A stretch of 64,000 nucleotides of DNA, taken from positions 2,034,966-2,098,965 of the forward strand of contig JAHGAU010000003.1 in NCBI GenBank assembly GCA_019925105.1. Reading direction: 5' to 3'. Position numbers and translations under genes: made by a program. Below the pieces are notes generated by a model. The model was given only the letters and a program-made list of their open reading frames with translations. It was not told the DNA's origin and made no database searches. The stretch comes from Niebla homalea (Eukaryota; Ascomycota; Lecanoromycetes; Lecanorales; Ramalinaceae). Below, one piece after another: positions 35,436 to 46,218 of this stretch (the first letter of the stretch is position 1; each line of letters begins with the position of its first letter).

Positions 35436-36158
35436 ATGTCACACCCGAGAGCGCTCGCAAGTGTCCGCACACGCCGCATAAAGAAGGCTGAGAACCGTGT
35501 TGTCGCTGGGTAAGCACTCCATGCTGGGTTATACATGGATGTAACAAGGAGGCTGACAGAATCCATGAGATGTTTACCAAGGACCAAGAATGCAGTGATC
35601 TCGGAGGTTCAATTCAAGACGATTTTGGATCAGCGAGAAATCTGATGCACAAGAGTAAGCTAGTAGTCATCCAGATGCATACTTTACCGTCACGTCAATC
35701 GATCCAAGATTTATATTTATGAGCTCTTGACATCGTTGCAGGTCGAACAAGTCAAACTCAAGGCGCCTGATTTCAGCAATTCTCCATCTAAATCGGTCAA
35801 TGCCTTCATTCTGGACCTCGAGACAGTCCAGCCTGAATGGACAGACTCTGATTCCGATAGGCCGAAGCCTGCCGCCAAGGGTCTTGGTGTAGTACAAAGA
35901 GTGTTGGATAGGCTTGATGAGACCGAACTCGATGACGGACGGTATGGTTTCTATTGGAGCCTCGATCCACGAGTTCAGTGCTTACAAGAGTGCACAGGTC
36001 AGAAATTGAATATATTCAATGCTATGAGATTTGTCTTGGTGCCGACACGGTAGCGACGGACCGCATCGACGAGGAGGGTTATCCGGGTACACTTGCTCCA
36101 AGACGCCTGCTGAATAAGTCTTGCTGCTTCAGGGTTGAAGATACTCACACCACCTTAG
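35436..36158 (+). pseudogene. Array copy C, in-frame TGA in exon 2
   Basis: Exons 35436-35509, about 35549-35653, 35742-35941, 35998-36086 and 36133-36158 follow phases 2-0-2-1. Exon 1 encodes MSHPRALASVRTRRIKKAEN and ends VVA. In exon 2 the frame that joins both introns reads QREI-stop-CTR, where A, B and D have IPC, IRC and IIC, so TGA (possibly from CGA) interrupts it. Exon 3 has SVNAFILDLE and exon 4 encodes IEYIQCYEICLG and ends DRIDEEGYPG. Exon 3 and 4 lengths (200 and 89 nt) match gene H. An alternative acceptor inside exon 3 (after GAACAAG) could bypass the stop with a different phase, so loss of function is likely but not certain. Intron 1 is unusually short (39-42 nt). Confidence 0.58.
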
Positions 36159-36469
36159 AAGAAGGAGCGGAATGTAGAATCTTTAAAGGGTCTTGCGTAA
36201 AGGGAAAACGGACCCATTGAGCACAGGCTTCTGCAGTCCTCCGATTGTGATAGGATGTCAATACGTCTAATATCGACAAGTTGGTCGAGGAGGCAGTCGG
36301 GACAGTCAGTACATGACTTCATGGGGCTGAGGTTAGAATAGAATTGTTCAATCGGGCTTTCTCAATCTGGCGCTCTGTCAATTGCATTTGGGCTCTTGGC
36401 AGACTCGATGTACTTATGACATGGAAGGAGCTTAGCGATTTCAGAAACAAGCAATTGCCATGTCTTGAG

Positions 36470-36800
36470 TTACAGACGCCACCAGGCAAGCGCTTCTGCT
36501 AATACCGTGTGGAGTATCACCATGATGGCAGAGAAATAGAAGTCGTGGATATTGGCGAAATGCAGTTGATCGATCGCAGCGCTGCCCTTGATGTGCAGTA
36601 GCGTACCCAGCCTGCAGTTGCTACACCGGAGCTCCAGAAAGATCAGTGACTTGTCGACTGCTCTTACCCCTCCGATTGTCGCCTGGTCTGTATGACGTGC
36701 TTGAAAGCGTCCGTTTTCAGCGCTGTCTTGGAACACTTCTCGGGTAAACCTCGGGAAGTACCCTTGAGGAGCCATCACAGCTGCTCATGCTTTTAGATCG
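36470..36800 (-). pseudogene. Array relic L
   Basis: On the minus strand an exon-3-like frame GLPEKCSKTALKTDAFKHVI (TDAF in the NAFI position) ends in phase 2 at a GTAAGA donor. After an acceptor CTGCAG the next block reads LGTLLHIKGSAAIDQLHF, the exon-4 counterpart. Earlier exons were not found, and the GxF/Y motif is degraded. It marks the right edge of the array in inverted orientation. Confidence 0.4.
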
Positions 36801-37050
36801 AAGGCTTTCATTCGCCAGGAAGATGACTTCTGCTTCGCTACTCCAGATAAGCTTGCTTGTGTGACGTCGATGATGGGTTCGCTTCAGTAAGAACCATACG
36901 TGCCTGAACCGTCTTGTTTTATTATGAGCTCCTGCTTCCCAGAGCCTTTCACTTATCGCCTTTGGTCTCCATCTTCAATCACCAACACTTGACGTCTCAG
37001 CTCACAGCCTACGTAGCCTTTCTGTAGACAAGCTAAGATCCACAAACGCC

Positions 37051-39473
37051 ATGCCTGGACTTGAAGTGGCATCCCGCCATTGCGGCCCCCTGCATGCTGA
37101 CTTGTACGATCTCTACGTCCAATACAAGCAAGACACCCGTGCTGTTATTAGATGGCTCATCAGTCATGGTACGATTGAGCAACAAAACTCGCGGGCCTTG
37201 TCCATCAATGATTTGTTCAATCTCTCCCAAACTGCGTGCGCGAAGAAGGTTGAGATGCCTGACACAGTCGGATTCCTCTTTCGCAAGGTGATCGAAGCGC
37301 GTCAACAGCTCAGCAGTTTCTTCAAGACATCCAGCGCCGATGGCCAACCAGACCAGGATACTCAGAACCACGAGCACTTCACTGGCAGGTATGGGAAGCA
37401 CTTCCGCAACATAGTCGCCACCATGGTGCTCACTACCTGCTTCTAGCTTGACAGTGATGTATCAGGATCTATGCAAGTGCTGTGCTAAGCCGAAAGACAA
37501 TTGCACGAAAGCGAAACGACGGCGCTCATCGACTCGCAGCTTGGGAGCTCCTGGGAATCGGTTTGCTGATTTGAAGCTCGAGGAGACGCCAGTTGTCGAG
37601 CAGCACTCAAGCAGTAAGCCTGATTCGTCCGGTCAGAGACCACTAGAAAAAGTTAAATATGTCGACAAGTCCGACATCGCCACCCCCTTGCTCACCGACG
37701 ACTCCTTGGGTGAAATGCTGGAGTTGCGAGAGGCGGTCCAGGTACAGTATTCTGCCCGCCCGCTTAGCGTTCCACATGACAGCTGACAGATTCGCGCAGG
37801 ATATTGATGGTCTCTTGAAGACAGTCTCACAGACATGGGAGCAGGCAGCTCGAGACGAGATTCCGCTGCAGGTCGCAACCACTTTGACAAACGTAGCCTC
37901 TACGGCGTTCGAAGGCATCGAGCAACGACTGAAGCTATCATGCAACGTGCATGATCCGCACGAGCTACGAAGCAGAATTGCCCGATCAAGCGGTCTTTTC
38001 AAGGAGGTCATCCCCCGAGGAAGTGAAATTGACCATTTACCGGAAGAAGCCGTAGAGATGCTCTCACGGTCCTGGGATCTGCTTTTGCATTGCAAGAAAG
38101 AATACGAGACGCATGGGGGGGTTGCCACACATTCTCAGAATACTTCATCCACTTCCATCGTGTTTCGAAAGAATCCGGAGTCGGCGGCCGAGCACTATGA
38201 TCAGCTTCAGGTGATGCTTAGGAATATTAAGCAACACATCGTGCCTGGCTACCTCACCTCAAGCATTGTCAGTATACGATCCCCTGTATACGCAGAGGTT
38301 GGCTATCTGTTAGCTCATGAGGACCCATCATCGAATAGCCTACGCTGCTGTTTCGGTCTGCAGCTTCTCCTGCAGATCTGTCGCAGATTTTTTTTTGAGT
38401 CAAGACCCTCGCGCTTACCGTCAAGCTGCCGGCTCGAGGCTCTGCGAACGGCACAAACCGCCCTCAAAAGCATTCGTAAGGTGTTGAAAAGCCCGACAAT
38501 GCCTTGCAGGTGCCATGGAACGTTGGCATACCACCTGGAGAATGTCCAGATGGACTTGGAAGGGTTCCTGCGCGCACGTGTCTTTGACCTTTACTTCCAA
38601 TCACCGTGGGTTTCCGGTTCTCATATATTGGAAATTTATGACATCCTGTTCTACTATGGACTGCGTCTGTTCAGCTACAAGACCTATGTTGGATCGGTCC
38701 TTCACGTATACAACATTCTCAGGCAACTTACCGACATGGCAGCTATTCCATTGTGCGATCGCCTGATTGCAACCTTTGCCCACGCCCTCTTCCCTGGAGG
38801 CGTCCCCAGTCGCAATTTCAGAACATGCTATATTCGGTACCTCGGAGGGAGGCTGAGATTCAACACCCACAAGTCAAAGCATAGATCTGGCTGCCATTCG
38901 ATGGCCATTCCTGCTCACGCCGCAAGCGCGACCGCTGGGTTTGGAAAGCGCAGTGAGATCGATGATCCAATCCTCAAATACAGAAAGGTATCTCTGCTGT
39001 ATCACATCAAAAGTACGGGCAGCCATATCGACAATGGAACGTGGGAAAATATCCGTGATTGCGCGGAAGCCGGACATTCTCCACCAAGCCCCCAAAGGGG
39101 TTGTATCCATCATACTGGGGCCAGTTCAATCTTGCAATGTCCGCTAAACCAACTTCGCAACGTGCAACAAGCGCTGTGCTCGGAATTCAAGGGTGATTTG
39201 CCGATTGCCAAGGTCAATCTTCTCGAGGTGTACCTTGCATTTGAGCAGGTGGTAGCCAATCTCAGTGACAAGTCTCATGGGGAGCACTCACGTCCAGACC
39301 AGTACTGTCTCTGCTTCGTTGATTCGATCCTGTCGGCTGCCGACCGTTACAGAGACTCCAAGGCTCACCACCCCATATTAGGTCACAAGGAGCTAGTCAA
39401 CACCTGTCGTGAAGCCATGATGAAGCATCTGGGGAGCCAAGATCTGAAAAGCTTTTGGTGGGACAGTGCTTGA
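37051..39473 (+). CDS. DUF6604-domain protein
   Basis: Three exons are proposed: 37051 to about 37400, about 37470-37709, and 37768-39473. The second intron (37710-37767) is well supported, in phase 1; the first junction is unclear because the candidate introns are short. The N-terminus (LHADLYDLYVQYKQDT, then VIRWLISHG) and the later SINDLFNLSQ, GFLFRKVIEARQQLSSFF and LAFHMTADRFAQDIDGLLKTV segments match, from memory, the DUF6604 domain at the start of many long fungal proteins. The remaining ~570 residues are mixed helical without a motif I can name. The molecular role of the family is not known to me. Length near 770-800 residues is usual for it. If the first intron is absent, a frame change near 37400 would make it a pseudogene. 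Confidence 0.65.
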
Positions 39474-41254
39474 TGCAAGACCTAGATCGCAAACTTGTGA
39501 TAGGACATGGCGCAAGCATTGTCCAGTACTATAACCTTTATGAGTCTTCAGAGAACTTGGACCATGACAGATACCATCCGTCTGAATCCACTGTAGTCAA
39601 GGTAATAATGCTATCATCTTTTGAACCGCTTATCGCATCCACTCATTTCGTCCAAAGATGAGATCAGCCCTCGCCTCCCACGCTCACCATTGATTGGGCT
39701 TGGACACAGGCCTTAGTGTTCCTGTGAGATAGCATGATGTTTTACTGTGTTCCGCATGAGGCATATTAATGGTGACAATCATCACGTTGTTTGGGACTTC
39801 AGTCTTGGCGCATCCTAATAAAGTTGCGGAAGAGGCAGCACACCGGCGCCTACAACCTGCTTCAGGCGATGATCTCTATGCATTGATAGCGGCATTCTCG
39901 AGCCGTCATCACCCACTAAATGCAACACATTTTTGGGTTCTTGACATGATTGTCGAATTTGAGACAACGCTGCAGAGCCAGTAGGCGGCTTCAATTCTTG
40001 TCAGCTAGTCATCTCAAGCTACGAGGGCCTTGTGCCCTGCATGCGTCCTTCTGCCGTCAAGGCTGCCCAGAAAAAGGCCTCACAGGCCCACGATATGTTC
40101 ATCACAGTTTCGTCGAATGACTGAGCGACAGAGAACCACATACTGAAGAATTGCGGAACCTGTTTGGTCCTCGATCCCAGTTGAGTCCAAGTCAGATCTG
40201 GGTCAAGACTTCCTGAGGAGGTATACACTGATTGACAGCAGTTCTAGCCAGATGGTGCAATGAACGTAGGGCTCGGATGGATGTATGGTGGCTAGGAAAG
40301 TTGTCTTCAGTGAGGGTGATGAATGTGTGTACCCAGCTACACGGCAGTCAATGTTCACATATAAAAAACAATCATGGCCTCCTGGGCAGATAATTACCCA
40401 TTCATAAAATCGGTTCACAATGCAATTGCTCACTGACTTATTGCATCCAGCGCGCCCACACATCAAGCAGAAGCTGTGGGACGAGAGCAAGCCAAGGCCA
40501 TGGTGGAAGGATTTGAATAATGGTGATTCCGACTCTACAGCCACATAGGCTGGTCTGGTCATTATGCGAGGTCGCAGATAGCCATTACTCCGAGAGTGCG
40601 CGCTCTATCAAAGCCATCACCCTAGCAATGTGATCCTCTAGTCCCTTACTTTCTTCGTCCTGCTCTTGTGGTCTTTATATTTGAAGTCTTTCATAATGAC
40701 ATAGCAACCAGATACCCCACATACATACAGGATCTGCAAAATGCTACTACCCCCTAATAGAAGTGTGGATACTCATGTGAAATCCTCGTGACAGATGCCG
40801 TGAATCGACTTTTGCAGGCGAGAGCAGGAATGCAAAGAAGATTCGAGCTTAAGAGGATGGTCCCGTCTGAAAGTGGCAGATCGGTATTCATTATAACCAG
40901 TAAAACATCTACGAAGCGTTCGCTTTATTCGGTGGTATATTCGCTAAAATTAAGCATCAAGCAGCGAGGCACGATCCTTGAGTCTAGATACCAGCAGGAG
41001 CGCCTCATTATTTGATGAACGTATTGCGCTCATATTTATTTCTGAGACTCCCTGGTTCTTGTCTCTCAAATGTTGGGACGCGTCCAGTCTGGCGGAATTG
41101 AGCGTCTGACTATGGAAGACATCGAGTGTAGGAGGGTGTCACTGCCCCTAACCATGCGCTTACGTTGTATAACGAGACGGAGTCGATCCTGCAGGATAAG
41201 ACAACATCTGCCAGGACATTGCATTTCCCCAACTGCGTTCTGTTTGGTTAAGAT
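39474..41254. other. Intergenic, no gene recognised
   Basis: Scattered ORFs under 120 codons on both strands with no recognisable content. Confidence 0.4.
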
Positions 41255-41613
41255 CGATCACTCAGGTCTGCGGAGGCCTGCTCTCACCATATCAACTCTT
41301 CAAAACGAACGAGGGGCCTCCATGGTGGCCAGTCATTTACAGACCGGCGAGATTCGTCTTCTGTCTCGATGACATCGCTTGGCAAAAGCTCATAATGGAT
41401 CGATCCGGACATCCTTCAAGCTTTGCCCTCATCGACTGGGAATACTCACACTTCTTCACTCTCGGGTTCGAGTATGTGTTTTGGAGGGATGAGTTGCCCC
41501 TTGCGACCACGGGCGAAGAAAAACTGCGATCATCACTCCAAATGCGGGACGCGTCTGATGACCCATTTCCTCATCCTACAATAAACTCATGTTCCGACTT
41601 ACGCCGTGAATGA
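41255..41613 (+). pseudogene. Phosphotransferase-like (APH family) fragment
   Basis: A frame reading GLLSPYQLFKTNEG, ARFVFCLDDIAWQKLIMDRS and ALIDWEYSHFFTLGFEYVF resembles the catalytic end of aminoglycoside-phosphotransferase-like kinases, which normally have HxDL-x-x-x-NI-(I/L)VD and I-I-DWE-x-A-G. Here the catalytic His-x-Asp is LDD and the Asn is replaced by Lys, so key residues are missing. No N-lobe was found upstream. Best read as a degenerate fragment. Confidence 0.4.
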
Positions 41614-42471
41614 GAACCTAAGCCGCGCAGCCTTATCTTTTATCCGCTTTTCGTCTCTCTATCAGATGGCTCAGGATCCAGGGCTCATGTTTTCATTTGA
41701 TGGTCTAGATAAAGAATAAGCTCAAAAATCTATGAATGCAGAAGTCACCAATGGTCAATGTCAAGGCACAATGCTGAGCGTGCTGCAATAAGGTCGCAGG
41801 CATTGAGCGTTGCAGCCCATTGCTAGTTTAAAGGCACACGCTCCTGTAACAGGATCAACCATGCCATGTATCAGGAATGCTCAATCCAACACTAGGCCCA
41901 GCTGCTACGCATCGAGCATATGGGGACCTGCTTATCAGTCGCATTATTCTGACTTGAAAAGTGGATGCCAACGAATACAGCGGAATGTAGCCAGCTGATG
42001 CGCAGTCATTTGCCTCATCAAGAACCCCGAAGATGGACAAGGCTATGCTAGCATAAAGTGATAGACGATAGACACGACAGTGAAAAGAGGGTTTCCAGCA
42101 ATAAGCAGGTACTTGTACCATCAGCCTATCGATCGGCCCAATCCTCGCATCCAAAGCAGAGACAACTTCAAGAAGCCCATCAGACCCGCGTTGGCAGCGG
42201 AGCCTCATGGCGACCACAGAGCATATCTGATCAATGTCGTAAATGTTGGGGTTTGAGGAGAAGTGAAAGGAGAAGGACGCATTGCTAGTAGTGATGTGAC
42301 GCCGATCAACTCTGGAGCCGGATTTGAAGTTTCATCCAGTCTCCGACGCTAGAATCTGACTCCAATATTGTGAGGAATAAGATCAGCAGTCGAACGCTTA
42401 CCAAGACGGCTTCTACGGCTGATATAAATCTGCGGCTTTGCGACTGTTGGGTTTTGTTCAAGCCTGTTGAA

Positions 42472-44126
42472 ATGAGTCTGTCCTGCATAAAAGGTCTTGC
42501 CTCCACTGCACACACCGACACCACTCAAGGGCTCTCTGCGAATTTCACCACGCCTTCGCCTAACGGTTCGGCCTCATCAGACGAGCATGCTTTGAGGGAT
42601 AAGTCGAAAGAGCCATCTGACAACGGGGAAACGGACAAGGTGACTCGAGAGCACAGGGATCTACTCGTCGCCACCATGCCATCCAATCTGTCATCACCGT
42701 TGCAAGAAGCGTTCTTCATACTTGTGATAGGCTCATCTCAGCTCTTTCCCGAGGGAGTCTTAGGTAATACTGGATACTCGGTGCAGGAAATTGGCCTTGC
42801 TCTCAATACGACAAGCAACGGCCAACCGTCAAGGTTCCTCGCAGCACACGCTGTGTGCGGTGGCGTCTTTGTCCTAGTCACCGGACGGCTGGGGGACCCC
42901 TTCGGTCACAAATATGTCTTGATATTTGGCTGGGTGTGGATGGCCATATGGTCTCTCGTCAGCGGCTTCGCGCACAACCTTGTCCTCTCCGACTTTGCTC
43001 GAGCAATGACTGGTGTGGGCAATGGCGCCCTGGTACCCAATTCTTTTGCACTTTTGGCTCGAGCCTTTCCTCCTTTCTCGGTGAAGAAGAACATCGCTTT
43101 TGCCTTCCTAGGCTTTTGCACACCTGCAGGCTACATCTTTGGTGGCCTCATTGGTGCTGCTTTCGCGGAGAACGTCACTCGGAAATGGGCTACTGGTTCT
43201 GGGCGATTGGCTCGCTGATGCTCGGCCTGGCAAGCTTCTTCGTTATTCCACACACCATCGGATCCCCTCTTCCAGGCCTCAGTCTCAAGCAATACGACTA
43301 CATTGGCACTTTTCCTGGCGTTGCCGGTCTCATCTTCTTCGCGTTTGCATGGAACCAAGCATCCCTGGATGGATGGCAAGAGCCTTACACTTACGGCATT
43401 TTTATATTTGTATACTCTCAGTCTCATGTTCCGGCGCCGGTCCTACCAAACTCGCTCTGGACACGTAAGGGTTTCTCTGCTGTGGCAACACCAATGGCGT
43501 TTAGCTGGATGTCCTTCGGCATCTTCCTCTACTACACGACCGTCTTCATTCTTACAATCCGGAAGGATTCTCCCCTCGCTGCCGTAGCAAAGATGGTACC
43601 GCTCGTCAGTGGTGGTCTCTTTGCCACGGCTTCAATGGGCGTTTTCATTCCCAAGGTTCGCGCCGAGTACATCTTTGGCGTATCAATGTTCTCGTTCTTT
43701 GTTGGCAACCTCTTGATGAGCTTCGCTAACTTTTCAAATAAATACTGCGCCTTCATCTTCCCAGCCTGTCTCCTCGCCGTTTGCGGTCCGAACCTGTCGT
43801 TTGGGTCATCCAGTATTATCATTTCCATTGCGATATTGCCAGAAGAGCAAGGCATCGCCGGACTGTTCATCGCGACAGTGGTGCAGTACTTGATCGCAAG
43901 TGGCCTAAGTATCGCAGCTACTGTGGAATTACACGTCAACGACGGCGGTCGTGACATGGTCCTAGGATATCGTGGGGCATATTGGCTCGCCATTGGCTTT
44001 GCATCTATTGATGCTTCGCGGTGGTGCTCTTTGTCCGCGATCATCGTTTGGACACCAGGGTGGATGAGGAAAGCCAGTACTGAAGAGCCGACAGTGGATC
44101 AGCGTACGGCCGATGGCCATGTCTAG
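42472..44126 (+). pseudogene. MFS transporter with frameshifts
   Basis: The start MSLSCIKGLAS leads into a hydrophilic tail and then transmembrane segments of a DHA-type drug:H+ antiporter, including GRLGDPFGHK (the conserved loop 2-3 motif) and LGFCTPAGYIFGGLIGA (motif C-like). At 43187-43189 a run of three G should be four: one frame ends KW and the other resumes GYWFWAIGSLMLG. Near 44010-44012 a second single-base loss separates GYRGAYWLAIGFASID from CFAVVLFVRDHR, the family-like C-terminal text. The loop after WQEPYTYGIFIF also looks shortened. The family exports small molecules at the plasma membrane. With two shifts the gene is probably dead, unless they are assembly errors. Confidence 0.8.
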
Positions 44127-44434
44127 AATTGAGTAGATCGGGGCATTGGTATCATTTTGTCGAATGGGATACTCCTGATCTGATCTATTTGGGAAAAAGA
44201 TGAGAAACGCCCCGGATATCCTATATAAGAAGGCTGCTTGCTTGACGAACATTATTGTACCTAGTGCTGTGGCATTCTAGACATACTTGGCATCTGCCTC
44301 TATTTGGTGAAGGTGAGCTCTTCTATTACTGGTGTCGTTTATATGCACAATGTCAGAGCAATTGTACCGAGCCTGGCCTGAGGACGCACCAACACATGGT
44401 CTGACTCGAGTAGCATAGGAACAAGAAATTTTTA

Positions 44435-46218
44435 TCATACTGCAGCCCCAAAGAATCCATCCTGCCCAGAAGAAAAAGATAGAGGACACGATTCCAAGAA
44501 TTGCCAACAGTCATGGCCCGGATCACTGGAGAGCACGGGTAGCACATCAAGGGCTCTAAATCCATGACCATCAGTCACTGGAGGCGTAGAAGCGTCTGGG
44601 AACTGAGATCTGTTCCTATCTGCCTGCCCCGTTAGTTCTCCAGCGGTGCTCTCTTTGTTTGCTTGAAAAGGTTTCAGAATATTTGTGATCCTGTCCTTGA
44701 GCGAGAGTGTGGCACTCCTATCGGCTCTCACTGGTGGAAAGTCTGCGCTGTCTCTGGGCTTGTCATTTGCATGCTCATCTTCCTCCAGATTCAACAATGT
44801 CTCGAGAATGGCGATACTTCGCTGCGCAGGTATCATGACCTAAGCTTGACCAGCAAGCTTAGAAGAGGATCACTGCGCTCGCGTCTGGTTTCCCAACAGC
44901 TCAACAGCCTCCCCGACCTTTTCCCTTGTCATCAGCCGATTGAGCTATGCACTCGATGCCTTCGCATCCTGGTTCTGGGGCGGGAATAACAGACCAACGA
45001 GCAAGGCGATCGCTGCATTAAGCACTTGCGCTTCGTTGCTGGGTAGTGAGCCACACACCGCACAGCGCACGTGTATTTGTGATTGTGTGTTGATGATGTT
45101 ATGAGCTAGTACTTGAGAGGTTGCGAGATTGTCATAAGACAACGGGCTAGCACGGTGGAGGCGCAGGAACACGGACCAGAGCTGCTGATGTAACAACCAT
45201 CGGTGCACTGGTATCGCGGCTGCGGGTCTTGAAGAATGAATACCGTTGTTGCTGCCTAGTTGGAAGTGCGAGGGCAGGTTGGCGAGGAAATCTTCGTATC
45301 TTGTCGCAAGGTGACATCGTGATGCATCAACTTTGCTGATTCGTTCTTTTTGCCGTACGTTGCAATGAGCAACGGCCAAATCCTTGGATTCGCGTACGAA
45401 AGTGGCAATCTCTATGGCACGGACCGTATACGACATCATTATGAACTCGGATAGCGGCCGCTCAACGATACACACGCGGCCATTCGCTCTCAATGTTGGA
45501 GCGCAGAGATCGTGCTCGTTAATATGTAACGGTCTACGCGTACTGAGGGACGAAGGATGAACGCTGTAGTAGCCATTCGTGTCTGCCCGCAACCAGTCTT
45601 CATCACGAGTGCCCACCTTCAAGTCAAATGAGTCAAAGTCCAAGCTTTCAGTAATGTTATCAAACCTAATTTGCCGCTTACCAAATGCGAATGCCAATCT
45701 CAATCCACACATTGAATGGGTACTTATCTGGGACTGAACCATCTTTATTTACGGGAGTATCAGATACTTTCAACATTGCATCGCCCAGTTGATGTAGACA
45801 AAACTTCTGTGCCCCGGAGATAACACTGACAGATCGCATCCAATGCTAACAGCTCATCTTGCCCAGTGAGTAGGGTCATAATGGCAGCCTGTAAAGCAGC
45901 GAACGAGCCACAGAAGGCCGTCACTTCCCCCCAGAGGCAGCGCAGGGTGAGCGATCTCCAAGTCTTGGAAGGACATGTGAGGCTCGAAGCTCTTGTGCCT
46001 GTAGAGAAAGATCTGTGGGTGACCAGCCATGTGTCCAAGGCGTAGGATGGAACGCGAGCGCAAGGACACGCTACAACAACGTTAAAATAACCTTGAGTTG
46101 AGACCGGATCAAGGGGAGCGCACGTATGGCGAGAAGATGACAGGCAAACGTGTCCATGGAGATCATGCTTGACAATATCATGACTTGCTGTTCTAGGTCT
46201 CTGCCACAGGTCAAGCAA
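44435..46218 (-). pseudogene. Fungal transcription factor domain protein, broken
   Basis: The minus strand carries fungal-specific TF domain text: LGHMAGHPQIFLY and FQDLEIAHPAL, WGEVTAFCGSFAAL with GQDELLALDAICQCY, then INEHDL, YEDFLANLPSHF, HRWLLHQQLWSVFLRLHRAS and a C-terminal PAQRSIAILETLL. No Zn2Cys6 cluster is seen upstream. A TAG at 44945-44947 interrupts the frame between ASSA and LNRLMTREKVGEA, fitting a CAG-to-TAG change. A frame change near 45,940 separates the first two blocks, and the join into the last block has no proper donor. It is most likely a dead gene, adjacent and convergent to the broken MFS gene. Confidence 0.65.

Larger units (their letters stand above)
20352..36950. 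other. Array of intron-conserved small paralogues
   Basis: At least eight genes share one architecture: five exons with intron phases 2, 0, 2, 1 (the last exon is unsettled in B and F). Exon 1 (38-74 nt) ends with a strand such as RLTVL, NRLMIL, NRLYIL or RRLVVV. Exon 3 carries a NAFIIDV-like strand followed by a helix. Exon 4 ends within ID(E/D)xG(F/Y/L), and a short variable tail follows the last intron. Proteins are 139-160 residues, without signal peptide or membrane helix. Orientation is mostly plus, with H at the left end and a relic at the right end on the minus strand. Pairwise similarity is so low that I found members by gene structure first. Strand and helix alternation suggests a small alpha/beta fold; I name no function. 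Confidence 0.75.
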
